The notes beneath the pieces are model-generated. The model was not told the origin of the DNA and ran no database searches. It saw only the letters and a program-made list of their open reading frames with translations. This document shows positions 49,985 through 63,402 of a stretch of DNA of 64,000 nt, piece by piece. The translations under genes and the position numbers were made by a program. The DNA is from Pteria penguin (lineage: Eukaryota; Mollusca; Bivalvia; Pterioida; Pteriidae), in NCBI GenBank assembly GCA_035048485.1, contig CM068586.1, forward strand, positions 52,628,167 through 52,692,166. The letters run 5' to 3'. Each line of letters starts with the position of its first letter. Positions within the stretch are counted from its first letter, which is position 1.

Positions 49985-50207
49985 GTCCATCTGCCTGATG
50001 CATGGCATACAAATTTTTGACCTTTGCAACGGACCCACCCGAAGCAGTGAGGGATCTTTAACGTGCCATGCATAGCACGACACGGGGCCTCGGTTTTCAC
50101 CGCCTCATCCGAAAGACAGGACACCGGCATGACCACAGCGGGACTCGAAGCACGGCCTCCCGATCAGGAGGCGAGCGCGATACCACTAGGCCACGCCGAC
50201 TTTACAT
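49985..50207 (-). mobile_element. tRNA-derived SINE inserted in a dead gene
   Basis: The plus strand shows the body 'catctgcctgatgcatggca', 'cctcatccgaaagacaggac', then the head 'gcgataccactaggccacgc' in reverse orientation. Little divergence suggests a recent insertion. It sits directly after the DUF6589-like fragment. Confidence 0.7.
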
Positions 50208-51327
50208 TTACGGAGAAAACAATATCAATAGTAAGCGGCAGTGTTCTGGCTTTGGTATCTGTCTTCCACTATTTTGTTTCTAACTGCAGAGTGAAGAAGT
50301 TATCATCAAAACACATACATAGACACAGAGAGGACGAACGTCGACACATTAAAATTTGTTAAACAGTTCCAATCACTTCAACTTTTAGTGTTGTTCCAGG
50401 CAGAGTGCATAATGCATCATTGGGTGTGTCAAAAGATCCGCTTTATCACTTGACATGGACGACGTTCGAAATTGGATTGAAAGATGCTATTTCAAATGTT
50501 AAAGTTTTTCCATTCCCAATTGGTGAAGAAAAATATAAATCCTTATTTTTTTAAATTTGCTTCAATAACTTTCTTCTTATTTACTGTAAAAGCACTGAAA
50601 CACAATTTTCCCAGCCCTTCAAATATTGTCAAACTTATTCTTCCAGTGTTCATTTTAAAGCATTTTTACTGAACCATATTATATTAAACACGAGGGATTT
50701 GCAATAGCCAACTGGACATTAATCACATATTAACCTATCTGCCTTTTCTAATTACTGCAATGCATTGTTGAAATTTGATACTGTAACCGACGGTATTCTG
50801 GTAAGTGATTTCGCAGGATTTATCAGTCTATGTGCTTTCACAATATCTAACTTAGGGAGCACAGAAAAGCAATTAATTAGTAATGAAAATATAAGCAAGT
50901 CTAATCTGAATGGTAATTTTCAAAAACACACATGGAACGCCTTCAACAGGGACATGGACAAAAGAAGAAATAATCTAGACCTGTTTTACCAATCAACTCA
51001 CTAAAACAGTGAAATGAAAAGCACTCATTCAAATATAAATACTGTATGTCGGTAATATATCTTCTTTCAACTGAATTACTTGTTCCTATAATTGATAACT
51101 ACAATGTCTTTAAATCAAGCTATGAAATTTACAAGTATCATAACAGTAAGTAAATAACATTTGATGACGAAATTGAAATGTGCTCATATTTCATTTCGGA
51201 TGTCATCGTCGGGAAGCCTATGCTCGGCTGCACAAGAGAGCATTGGTTTCCGACGACGTTTGGAAGTGAAAATCGTGATGTAATTTTATATGCATGTATT
51301 GAAAATATGAGAGACAAAAGCTAAATA

Positions 51328-51522
51328 TAGACCCTTTCACGTTAAGCTTCATTCGGTTCACTTTTGACTTTTCATGCCCACCAGAACAATCAAATTACGT
51401 CATTGCATAATAGGGCATGCTACGCTCTGGCGTAATATGACGTCATTTCATTATGTTGGTGGGCGGAAGTGGAGTTATTTTTAGGAAAAAGTTCCGAATG
51501 AAACTAAACGTGAAAGGGTCTA
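51328..51522. mobile_element. MITE, 29-bp TIRs with TA ends
   Basis: The ends 51328-51356 ('tagaccctttcacgttaagc' on) and 51494-51522 are inverted repeats with 2 mismatches. The complementarity continues inward (gcccaccag / ttggtgggc, both next to 'acgtca' words), so the 195-bp element can fold almost completely. The TA at each end fits a TA target duplication. Confidence 0.8.
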
Positions 51523-52222
51523 TTGGAGATCAAATGCATTACAATAGGAATAACATTCTAAGGACCGCGGTTTTGCGCGGTGGTGCTATCTTGGGAGACC
51601 TGGAAAGGCCAATTAAAAATTTTTTCACTTTGAAGAGTATTGCATCATATATTAATCGGTGTACTTCTCTCTGTTGTTTTAATACTAGTATTTCGCAAAA
51701 TACAGGACTGTCGCCGAAAATCTTTGAATTCACTATACCATGCGACACAATTCAGAATGACACCAAGTTATCCCCTTATTTGTGTAAAAAATCACTGCTG
51801 TATAACCGAAAAACTTTATCTTTAAAAGGTACAAATTTAGGGAAGGGAGGTAATTTAGGATTATGTTAGATATTTCAGCTATATAATCTCGGCACATAGT
51901 TGTACAGTCTGGTATAATTAACCTAATGCCGGGACCCATGGGCGACGGGTAGCTAGGGGTCTTTCGCGTGTAATGCTGACACCAGTCTGCATTTTTTCCA
52001 ACCTAGTCTAGTGTTTGTTGAACACCTAAGTGTAAACAATACTCTATAACGTGGTGCAGGGATAAGTTTAATTCTTTTTTAGGATTTCATCACAAGTGGA
52101 ATAACATTGTGGGTTGTAAACATATATCTGGATGTTCATCAGTAAGTTAAAGAACATGGAGCGCCTCCAGATAATGGAGAAAAGGGCAGAAAAGGAAATC
52201 CTGCGCCTCGCACGAAGAGAAC

Positions 52223-52660
52223 ATGGAGGAGGCTACAGAAACGAATGACTACAATAAAGGAAAGAGGACAGACAAACATCTCAGATTACTAAGATGCCAT
52301 CAGTCATTGTATAAAGCATGCGAAGCTGAATTCATTCGGTCTTTGCTTAAGCAAGGAAAAAAACAATTGGCTCTTGGCTTCAATTTCACTTACAGATATA
52401 TAGATGACTTGCTTTCAATTAATAATCCTTCATTCGCGGATTACCTTAGCATCATCTATCCAAGTGAACTGGATGTCAAAGAAACCACAGAAAGTAGTAA
52501 TTCCACTTCGTATTTAGATATTATGTTGTCTTTCGACATTAATGGTCAATTGAACACCTCACTCTATGACAAACGTGACGATTTCAATTTCGCTATCACA
52601 AACTTTCCTTTCATAAGTAGCAACATTCCATCATCGCCGGCATACGGTCCTTTGTGTAGG
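52223..52660 (+). pseudogene. Reverse transcriptase fragment (YIDD motif)
   Basis: The frame contains LALGFNFTYRYIDDLLSINN, then ADYLSIIYPSELDVKETTES, TSYLDIMLSFDINGQL and TSLYDKRDDFNFAITNFPFI. YIDD is the catalytic YxDD box of reverse transcriptases. The flanking words match the RT proteins abundant in bivalve and amphioxus genomes (recalled, not searched). Only the palm end of the domain remains: the N-terminal fingers, the thumb and any endonuclease are absent, and similarity ends near SPAYG. It is therefore a 5'- and 3'-truncated insertion. The exact class (Penelope-like or other non-LTR) cannot be set from this piece. Confidence 0.7.
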
Positions 52661-52974
52661 CCATATGAGCATTACTATATACAATATGTGATGAGTGAAT
52701 TAGTGGTGAGTTAGAAAAAAAGGAAAAGAAAATAAGTAAAGTAAAACATATCTTTCATATCTTTATTATTTTATTTATTTTATTACTTAAACGATTTTCT
52801 AAACATTAATTTTACTAGTCCATTTTCCTGTTCTTACTTACTGTCACATTTGATTTTATCCCTGTGTACTTTCCATAGTGTGTTTTAAATTACTTTGAAT
52901 ATGTGAAGTATGGTTGCTACAGCTTTCCATACTTCAGTTGTCACCTGAGTTAAAATATACTCACTTTGTTTTAC

Positions 52975-53207
52975 CTGTAGAGTACCCCTACTAAATTGTT
53001 AATATACCTATCGTGTTCCCCTATTATAGTACTGGTCAAATCTGTATGTGAAGTTTTAGTTTTGTTAGAAATCTGTACGTGTGGCACTCCTGCTTCGACA
53101 TTCAAGCGATACACACCTTGATTTGTAAAATTCATTACATGATGAAATACTAAATTTAAGCAGCGCTCTGCCACGGGCAGTCCTGCGGCATTTACTTCTG
53201 GGTAAGC
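52975..53207 (-). CDS. Exon-like ORF, unrecognised
   Basis: 233 bp on the minus strand between an AATGCAG acceptor and a GTAAAA donor, with one frame open: PEVNAAGLPVAERCLNLVF, FTNQGVYRLNVEAGVPHVQ, TSHTDLTSTIIGEHDRYI. Composition is clearly protein-like, better than nearby ORFs. No partner exons were found within several kb, so it may be an isolated exon, a retroelement piece or a gene remnant. Confidence 0.3.
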
Positions 53208-53719
53208 CTGCATTTATATTCAATCCTTACTTATATATTCTACAGTGACCATTATTATATATTCCACTGGTACATTTAATATTCATTGAATTTGCATAAG
53301 GTATATATTGTATTGTGTATATGAAATAAGTCTCATGTAATAGTATTTGTATTTGTATTGTATTACTTCTATAACGTGTGTATTGATACACATCGTTATT
53401 TATCTACCGTAGTGTGTATAGTAAAAGTGTTTCGTGTGAGAACGCAGTGAAGCGTAGTAGTAGCCACAATGTAGTGTATACGCATGAGTTATTTCAAAGA
53501 ATGTAAAGGAGTATTCGATTCACAAGCCTTTGTAACGATAACAGGCGATTTTTTCCTTCACAGAAAGTACATATTGTTGGTATCATTTGAAAGTTCTGTT
53601 CAAATGCAATCATTTGGTGAAAAAAGAAATGAGATATGTCAAGGAATAAAAAAGTTATGGCTGATCAACCTCAGCAAAGGTGATAACTGTGTGTTGCCAA
53701 AATTATAAACCATGCAGAA

Positions 53720-54900
53720 TGTCAGCAAAATTGTGTTCCTTGTCTTAAAACTTGCTTTAAACTAGGTTAGCAGTAAAAGCCATGACCCAGGTAGTGTAAC
53801 CAAAAAATGTCTTCTGTATGACCTTGACCTTTGAGGTGACCGTGAGGTAGTAATGACACACCTACGAGTGTATATAACAATTTTTTTCAAGCAACTTACC
53901 TAAATCCCTTTTATCAGCCAAAAAATAAAGTCTGAACAGTGTCTACATACTTCCACTCAACATAACCTTGGAGTTGAGGGGTTCACAAGCGTTTTCAAGG
54001 AACTGGGTCAATGACCTTGACACATGGCCTCAAATCAATAAGATTCTCATTAGGCCAAGTGTTATCTGTATATAAAGTCACATCATTCTATGTTGAAATG
54101 GGTCGGAGTTGGAGCATAGAGCATGGAAATGATGGTATCTGCAGACAAATAGACAGACATGGTGAAACCAGCATGCTCCCACATCTTTGTTAGTTGGGGG
54201 TATAATATTAGGATGTCGAAATTACGGCTTAGACACATTTAAAATAGACAGTCGGACAGACATATCGAACAGACAGACTTTCGAGGTATTTTCTCTGTCA
54301 TTTTCTCTGCTTGTTGCTTTTGTGATGGATTTTGTCATACAGTGGAGTCAGATCTCATACCTTCATGTATTAATCAAATATAAGAACATGTTTTGATAGT
54401 ATCAAAATTGTGACAGACAGACAAATAACAGACAATTGACAAAGAAATCCTCAAGCGTCATTTGCTACAAACTACACAGGTGACACACCAATCAATTTAT
54501 GTCAGGTGACAATTTTATTTATTTGATGTAGTTAGTAATACAACTGAATTTCCAGTCTTATACTTTCGGGAGAGCATATAATCGTTGTCATGTCCGTGTG
54601 TCTGTCCGTCTGTCTAATCATCCGAGCTCATATCTCCTACACCTTTCATCAGAATTTGATCATACTTCAGCAGAATATTATATAAGTTAAGGGCTTTGGG
54701 ACAAAGGCCACTCAAGGTCATTTCTGAAAGTCAAGGGCAGTTATTAACTATGACTTAGAATACTATGAAGTACTTCTATCTCCTACACTGTTCATCAGAA
54801 TTGGTCATACTTCACCAAAATGTTATTAAGGTTAAGAGCTTTTGGACTCAAGGTCATTTCTAAAGGTCATTTTCACGATATAAAAAGTTTTATTTCATAA
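53720..54900. repeat. Dispersed repeats rich in 'gaccttgacctttgag' and 'gacagacaga'
   Basis: Two related blocks (53810-54440 and 54580-54920) contain 'tgaccttgacctttgaggtg', 'ctcaaggtcatttct' twice and 'cagacagac' words, as in similar repeats near 480, 3960 and 28545. No coding potential. Confidence 0.5.
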
Positions 54901-55379
54901 CTAATCAAGGTCAAGCTTATTGGATTTTAGTTTAAGATACATGATCACTTGTTGTACTACGGTTGACTCAATTGGATATCCATATATACATTGAGATTTG
55001 AAATCGTCATTAATACAATGGTTTTCTATATACTGAGTCATTCATTTCCTTCCCTTGATTATTGCTGTGTTTCTTGCAGCATCCATCAGTTTTTCTGAGT
55101 TTTTGTATATGAAGTGAGTCGTCAATTTCCTGCATCATAACTGGGATTTGGGGAGTATACATCAGTTTTACTGATACTCTTGTTATAGTCATCCAACAGT
55201 TTGAAACTGTAAACTGCCTCATTACCCATACACAATGTTGAACCAGGTTGGATATCCTGGCACCTACAAAGACTGAAAATAAAACTAATTTCAACATTCT
55301 TATCATATCAGTCCATCTAAATTAAAAGGACTATGCGATAAAAATGATCAACTGCACATATGCACATCCGCCACCAACA

Positions 55380-55382
55380 CCC

Positions 55383-55413
<31 letters not shown>

Positions 55414-55416
55414 ACA
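55380..55416. repeat. Poly-C followed by (CA)n
   Basis: About 19 c, then about 8 ca units. Confidence 0.9.
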
Positions 55417-57319
55417 TTAACATACACTAGCACTACTTTAGCCTTCAGTCATGTTGTTTACTATATTTACAGGCACTTAGTTCAATTTGACAGCATCATT
55501 TCTTAAAATAATACGTATTTACTGATAATTTACTCTCATATTATAACCATTATCGTCTCATTAGACCAACCCAGCCTGATTTGCAGTTCGACGGAAATCC
55601 CGGTCCTAAAAAGCGATTTTCAAATTTTATTATTTTTTTTTTATTGTGCGCGCGATCCTGATTTCATATTCGATTTTTTCTGTAATATCTGATTTCCTGG
55701 AACCGATTTTAAGATTATACTGAAATCTATATCATTTAATGGTTTTGTAGAACGAAATATATTCAAGCGGACAAATAACATCGACACATCAACGGGTATA
55801 CAACTGTACAACACGTGCACTACGTTTGTGGGTACAGTACATTGTGCATTCGAATAACAAGACGATCTGCCCCTGACGGTAAAAATAATCTTGCCATAAA
55901 ATGATTTTATTCATCTTTTGGCAGAAAATCCACATAATTTCCTGTTCCGTCAGCAGCAATTGTTTCTCAAGTTTTGTGTATTCATACGTATGCCCATCAT
56001 CAGGTTGGGGGCAACCTCTCATTTGAGAGATAATCATTAAAATGAGTAACTATCACTGTTTTTAGTAATCAGTTTCAAGGAATGAACAGAAGTAAACAAG
56101 AACTAAAAATGAAATTTTGGAATTATGAATTGAAATTCAAAAGGGCACATGTTGACAACATCCTGAATATAGTTTACAAAACAAGTTGACATTTTTGAGT
56201 TTATAGCTGCATAAATCTATTAAGTGAGATATATCTCATATATGGATGTCTAAAACGCGATGTTTGTAAAGAAAATGTTTACAACCAGCATATCACGTGA
56301 TCTAATTCGGAAGCCGCGTCATGGAGAGCGAGGTAAATAAACTTGACGAGTAACTTTTAAAATCATCATTCAAGTATGATATAGTTAGTATTTACTGAAA
56401 TTGTTTTCTTTTTGAGTCTCCCTTCGTCGTATTTGTTTTGATTACACTGCGCATGCGCGAAGTTAGGTTATGGTTGTATTTATGGAATACCCTCTTTTTT
56501 TACGAAGTATTTCCTTTTTATTTTGATATCTCCGAAGGTTTGAAGCAACAAAAAATATTATTAACACAAAGTTCAACAATACGAGAAAAATACAGTATTT
56601 GTTTTACATACCCTAATTTTTGAAATTATACCGAATTGGAGGGTATACAACTTTAACTAACACCTTTCATGTAATAATCGCTAGATTTGTAAGCGTATTT
56701 TTACATTGCGGCAACTAGGACAGAGCCTCATTGCGAGTTTGGCTGTTATCGTTAGCCTTTTTTGAGTAAATGTACTTGTATATTGTATGCATTGTCAATT
56801 TATACACTTGTAGATCCTATTGGTTCCATTTCTTATCAGCAACAATGACACAATGTCAATGAAGAAACAAATCTACATTAAACGGGATGGATGACCTGTG
56901 AAGTGAACATTTCAGTAGAGGAGACATTGTGAAAGAACATTACTAGTATTTGTAAAAAATCCCAACATTAACTTTGTATAATTTAAGTGTAATTTGCAAT
57001 AACGGTTATATTTGTTTCATTATGTTTTCCCTGCCAAAATACCATCGGAAATCCTGTGACACTTACCTTTGTAAAAATCACAGTATGATAGCATGAATTA
57101 CTAAACTAAAACTAAATGTAAATGACCCCAAAGAAACGAGAGAGAGAGAGAGAGAAGGGGGAGACAAACCAAACAAAACATATCCAGCAGATGCTCACTA
57201 TACTACAAATGTTTTTCTTACCGTGATTTATATACATATTGGAAATTTTCCAGATTATGTGCATATATTCTTGGTAAATGTCACTGTTTCATAACTTTGC
57301 ATTGAAATAGTGAAGGAGA

Positions 57320-57321
57320 AC

Positions 57322-57389
<68 letters not shown>
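57320..57389. repeat. (TAA)n microsatellite
   Basis: About 22 uninterrupted units. Confidence 0.95.
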
Positions 57390-57392
<3 letters not shown>

Positions 57393-58374
57393 TAACAAAC
57401 AAATAAATAAATATAATAAAATAATCAACACAATTTTTACAATGTAAAAAAATCTCTATAACTATAAATAAATGAATGAATAATAAATTATTCAATAATG
57501 AATGAATAAGTGGATAAATAATAGATAAACAAATAAATAAATAATATTTCAATGTGATCAATACCTATAAATCTTATACGAAAAGCGAATTTTATACACC
57601 AGTACTGATAACAAATCAACCAGAAAGAAAATAGATTGTCATTCATTTTAAATAACGTAATGCTGTCTATTTCACTTCTGTTGCAACCTTTATAGAGACT
57701 GCATCCATGTATTGCCATATGACGACCTTTAGGTTTTACCCCTCCCCTCTTCCTACCTATAATTTTCAAACAAAATTAAAATATATTAATTTAACTTTTG
57801 ATTTTATTATAGCAGCGTAATATAACACAGTTCAGAGGAAAACACGATTTGGCTCTTGCTACTGGGTGTATGTGACGTGTGTTGCTAGCAAGCAGGAGAT
57901 GCTCATTTTCCCCGGGCACCTGATCTCACTCCATCATAGGTGTTCAAATATGCTCTTCAAGTAGACATTTTTCGTTATTTACTACTTGGTTTTTCATTTT
58001 CAATGATTTTGTTTGTCCTTTGGTTTCATGATTTTCGGACTTACGGTTGGGATTTATCCATCATCTTTACAATGTTTACGTTTTGTTCTTTCAATATATT
58101 AGTGTAACAACGTATCACTACTTACTGAATCTCCTCTAGTATTTAACATTATCATAGCATCAGGTTTCGTAATGTAGAATATCTTGGCGTTGTAAGGTAT
58201 GTTTGTAACATTTTAGCTTACAGATTTCTATTGGCCTCGCAAGCAAAAGTATCTATTTGCTAATTCTTCAATGTCAAGTTGTACACTTGCCTTGGATAAA
58301 AGTTCATCGAAGCCAGTCCAGACAGTCTGTCCTGTGTCATTGTTGTACGTAAATACATCTTTGTACGCTTATGA

Positions 58375-59815
58375 TCACTCTGCCTCCATGTTCGTTATAG
58401 GTAATGTGCAACCAATTACGAGCAGTTTTTGAAGGTTTGGATAGACGTCACCGTCAATTTCAGCCAGATATCCAATCATATTATCATACGTAGGGTCGAT
58501 GACAGCTGTGGTTAACCATTTCCTCTTCCATGAACTTATTTCGTGTCTCATGGAAGATGGGTATTGTAAATCGTTGTCCCATTTCGATAATCCATCCAAA
58601 ATTTCTGAGACACCATGGACGTTAACTATGGACTTAGGCAGCAGGGAAAACATCCATGTCATAATTGTTATTGTAATATATGAAATTCAGTGATCGATTA
58701 AAAGGCGCCAGTCAAAAACTTATCTATCTTGTTTTGTCTCCCTCAGGTCAAGTGGTGGTCCAGTAGACCCGGCAACAACCTCTCTTTTCGTATTGTCAAT
58801 CAAGTTGTAAGCATCGACAATATCTATGTCATGCTTCTGTAATTTCACTGTTAACGGCTTAATGATCACAAAAGCAACGAGAAACGATGACGACTTCATG
58901 ACACTCAGCAGTCCTTGAGCTTTGACGCACGTTTTCCAGTACTAGTCGGCAGGACTCTCTGCATTGTCGATCTCTATCGAATTCGGATCTCAAATATATA
59001 CTCAAATGTAGAGCAAATAGCAACAAATAATTCATACATTGTGTCGAAAACACAAATGTCTCTCGACCAATCTTGTTTTGCAGAGACCTTTCAACTTTTT
59101 TTTTACCTTAAATGAAGATGCGGCGTGCTCTATAAAGGCCTCAAACACTCGTTGTCGTTTAGGTGAATTGCTGAAAAACAGGTAGATTTCGTTGACGCTG
59201 TCCACCATGTTTCTGACTGATGGTAGCCTACAAGATGCAGCCACATTCAAGTTGAGCACTATTACAGTGTGTATAGAAAGCCGTCTCATTATGTTCCCTT
59301 ATTCTACTTTGAACTCCTACCTTCCCTGATGACATTGACGACGCCCCATCATAGCACTGACTTCTGCATTTAGTAATGTCAATTCTATGTTTCTTCAAGG
59401 TTTCAATAATGGATTTAGCTATAAGTTCTCCAGTTATACCTTCTAAAGGAACGAAGTGCAGAAAGATCTCCCGTATTTGTATGTTAAGGGACAATGCAAC
59501 AAATCTCACACAAAGTGAAAGAATTTTCTTGTTTGAAATATCCGTTACCTTGCCTGCAATTAAGCTAAATAGGGCATCACTATCTTGCAAACCTTGGGTA
59601 ACTTCATCTCGAATAAAATCGCCTATCAGCTGAATCATCTCTTTCTTCTGTCTTCAATGTGTACTTTGTGTTCCTTCTGGGATTGGAGAGATGTTTCCGA
59701 AGGATAGAATCACTTTCAGATAATAAATTAAGCACAGCCATAAAATTACCCTTGTTTTCAGACTCATTTGTACATTCGCCCTTCTCAGTGCTATGCCCTG
59801 CTTTCCACATAGGTG
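58375..59815 (-). pseudogene. Broken hAT-superfamily transposase
   Basis: Successive minus-strand frames give pieces of one transposase in the right order. At 59810-59604 is an N-terminal part (LRKHLSNPRRNTKYT). At 59638-59228 is QLIGDFIRDEV followed by the hAT catalytic-region pattern CRSQCYDGASSMSS and a YTHCNSAQ stretch. At 59289-59032 is RNMVDSVNEIYLFFSNSPKR with KTRLVERH. At 58662-58375 is a C-terminal part (GVSEILDGLSKWDNDLQYP, NLQKLLVIGCTLPITNMEAE). This resembles the DUF4371/hAT C-terminal proteins often labelled ZMYM1-like or P52rIPK-like. Stops and frame changes near 59280, 59040 and 58700 show it is dead. I saw no terminal inverted repeats. Confidence 0.75.
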
Positions 59816-60779
59816 TATAGCTTTCATCATGATTTCTTGTTAGTCTCTAAGATCTTTTATTGGATACTTTTAGTTGGCTGTAAATGGATACCACGTTGTA
59901 GATCCTCTTTGTGATAGTTGCAGGAAGCATGAGTTTCCAGAGAACCATCCTTTCCAGTAAACTTTGAATTAATTCACCAGTGGACGGTTGACAAATATCG
60001 CATTTTAAATCCGATCAGTTTTTGGTGGAAAGAGAATACAAAATTTACACAAGCCTCCACACTGACAAGGGCTAAAACTAACCAAAGATATTTCAAAAAC
60101 CAAGATGTTTAAAATGTAAGTGTATAACGTTGCTTGTTTTTTTTTCCTTTAGTAAGAGTATGCTTTGTTAGATAAGCGTATCTGGAACAAAGTGATTGTT
60201 CAAAAAGCGTGAAGCTCTTGATCATTCGTTCAGCTTCTGATTCGCATTTAAGTAACTCCCCTTCGTCTATAACTGAAGGCGCTGTTTTTCCATCTCATCT
60301 TTCCTTTCATTAAGTTCCATGGGAGTTTCCGGTGAAGAAGAATCTTTCTGTTTCTAAGCACTTCATAGATTCTGATAGAAGGGCGAAATGGTTAGGCTCG
60401 AATGAAAATCCACTTCGATAATCCAAGTTACAAGCGCACGTCCATAACATTCCCATACTTGCAGATAATACTTGGCTGTTGTCAGTGTCCGTCTGTAAAG
60501 GATCTATAGGGTCGGTAAGTCTCGTCATGTGACCTCCGAGACTTTACGAAATTTATCACTTCCGGGGACATCGTAGAAAATGGCTCTGCAGTACTAGGCG
60601 AACTACGTGAACAAACAATCTAAGCTGTCTCGTAAAAGTGAAGCAGCTGTAGATATGGTCGTGTGCAGCGATTCGCCACACTTAGATGAATTAAGAGTTA
60701 CAAATGCAAATGTCCGAGCGTCAATAAAAATATAAAATACAGGTATGGCAGTGCAGAAACGTAAGGCTAAGAGGTTGAG

Positions 60780-60887
<108 letters not shown>

Positions 60888-60999
60888 AATAAGATCTTGT
60901 ATTTTTATTCCTGGTGACTTCTGCCACATATCTGAGCCAGTAACTCCTCTTTTTTCTTTTCTATCAAGTACTACTGATATGTACAAAACTTATATTTAA

Positions 61000-63270
61000 A
61001 TGTATAATCTATGCACAGTAACTCGGCCGTAGAGCCAAAATAATGGCGAAAGCCACTGTTGCGTTACAAAAAATAGATCAAATAACACAAAGATCAATCT
61101 ACATAAAAACAAACATATATATAGAGAAAAACCGTTTTCTTTCCTTTGTTTATAAGAAATAACGATTAAACTCAAGGTAATTTATTTATTAACAGAAATT
61201 GCAATATCTAAATACAAAAAGGGATATATCGTTAAAACTATTACATGAAAAGAAATATTATTAAAATGAATTATTGAAGATATTAATAAAAGTGAAAGTG
61301 AAATGGGAAGGGGGGGGGGAGACAACAGAAATAAACCAACGATGCAATATATGAAAAAATAAAAGGCATCGTTAACAAAAATACTAACAACTACCTCGAA
61401 GATTTAATAAAAATTGTTTTTCTAACTATTTAATGCTCAAACAAAAATTAAAGAATATACAATCAAGTTAGATTTCTACACCGTGTGTAATTCATTTATT
61501 CTGGTTGAGTACTCTGATAAAAATAAATGTTTCTACAAAGCATGAATTACATTATGAAATATTTCATGTAATCATCATACGAGGAATGAAAATAATAATT
61601 ACTATGCACACATTAATGTAATCTGAGTTTAAATCATTAGGTGGTTATTATACTATTATAAACATGCAAAAGTGACCGAAAAGCCCGCTGATGCGGTTTC
61701 GAAATCCTTTGTGTTAACGCAGACACGTGTGCTTATCCCTCGTTTATGATAGTATACATGGATTCCCATTTTCGTACCTCCCAAACTTTCTACGAAAAAA
61801 TATCTAATTTATGTGATATAGTGGTATCGTTCAACTCAACGTGGATGGCCAGAACGATTTAAAGCGGTGTGACATATGACTTTGTATATAGTTTGACCCA
61901 CTGACCATAGAAAATATTGTCTGTAAAAATCAACAATATGTCATATTCATTTACATCAACTAATTATTTTGTGTACGGGAATATGTGAATGTTCTTACAG
62001 CTAAGTACTGTCGGGAAGAAAAGTTATTTCAGGCATTTTATATCCTTAGAGATATTTTTTAATTAATCATTTATTAAAATTAAAAACCAATTTAATCAAA
62101 ATGTCAGTACATTTATATTAAGGCACGCCCAATTTTCATCAGAAATGCGACAGAATTTAGGAATGCGGTACGTAATAAACGTCCGTTTTGAAAAAAGGTG
62201 CTATTGTATTATTATTTACATCGAATGGTCTAGTTTATCACGTAGATTTGTGAAACAGGCAAATACAAATACCTGTCCCACGCCACGCTCTGATGGTGCT
62301 TAATTAATTAACATCCGGCATTAGCCATTAGATTAAAACATTATTAATTTTACTGACCATGAACAAAATGCAGATAAAATGGGAGATGCAAAAATAGATT
62401 TTAAAGAATTTCCTTGTAACCTTTATATATACGTTTCAAAAACGAAGAATATCATTATGCCACTGCTACTTCATTATGACAACTATAAACGATTGCTTAG
62501 TAAATATTTTTGCTCATCCGTATTCTGTACATGAAATGACCGATTGGGATATTACATCAAGACATCATGGGCGAAGTCTGCGAAGCGTACACATAGGTTT
62601 TGATAGTACTTAAATTCATTTCCAGTTCTCGAGATTTAAATAGAGAAAAGAACCGCTTTTCAATATACTACCGATAACAGGCATTTGCACCCAATTTAGA
62701 TCTCAAGTATTTACCAGTTGTATGTAGTAAAAAATTTTCTGCTGTGCAACAGGCCCAAATTCTAGTCGTAAAGTAACCTAGACTCTGCCATTTTTCCTAC
62801 ACATCTTTGTCTCTTAAGAGTTTGCTTCAAAATACGATAGTATGTATCTTCTGATAAAACCTATCTAACAAACAAATAATAGTTAAATACATTATATAAG
62901 TTTTGAGTAATTGTCCGACAGACTTTTGCGATTTTACATTGAAATATGCATATTTTTCTGTCATATTTTAACAAGCGTACAATCAGGATGAAAAGGAGTG
63001 GCCTTTGGATTTCGGTCACTTGATTGTGGTTGGACGGTTGCTTCAATCATTCACATAAATCAACTCTCCCTGTGCATTACAAGGCAATGACTGTAGTCAT
63101 TCACTCCTATCAAATCTAGGATCTTACGATTTAAACAAAGAAACACTTAATGTAAGCTGTTTTCTATTTTGTTTTCATTTGAGTAAAAGAAGTATAAAAC
63201 ATCACGTTTGGATGGACGTCGTATGTGGATACCGTTGGTAATTAGAGAAATAACTTGCTATATTTAGATC
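61000..63270. other. No gene seen
   Basis: AT-rich non-coding DNA with one poly-G tract (61310). Small ORFs are random. Confidence 0.5.
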
Positions 63271-63273
63271 CTA

Positions 63274-63279
63274 TTTATT
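63274..63279 (-). terminator. Poly(A) signal AATAAA
   Basis: A minus-strand AATAAA lies about 125 bases after the stop of the terminal exon at 63403, a usual distance for a short 3' UTR. Confidence 0.5.
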
Positions 63280-63402
63280 ATCATAGCGAGAAAAATATTA
63301 TATGTTCCTATATAAAACCACAAACTGTATTCTTTATCATCGTCTTTTGAGGATTTAATATTTCGGTAAAGTAACCGATGTTATATGCAGTGCAATACTT
63401 TT

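Noticed and set aside
51453..51869. 138-codon plus-strand ORF
   Set aside because: It starts inside the right half of a MITE, and its composition shows no conserved features.
55010..55306. 98-codon minus-strand ORF with another open frame beneath it
   Set aside because: Some protein-like words in a second frame, but no valid donor and stops within the stretch; not enough to call an exon.
57289..57769. Ile-rich membrane-like ORFs
   Set aside because: Translation of (TAA)n and AT-rich DNA.
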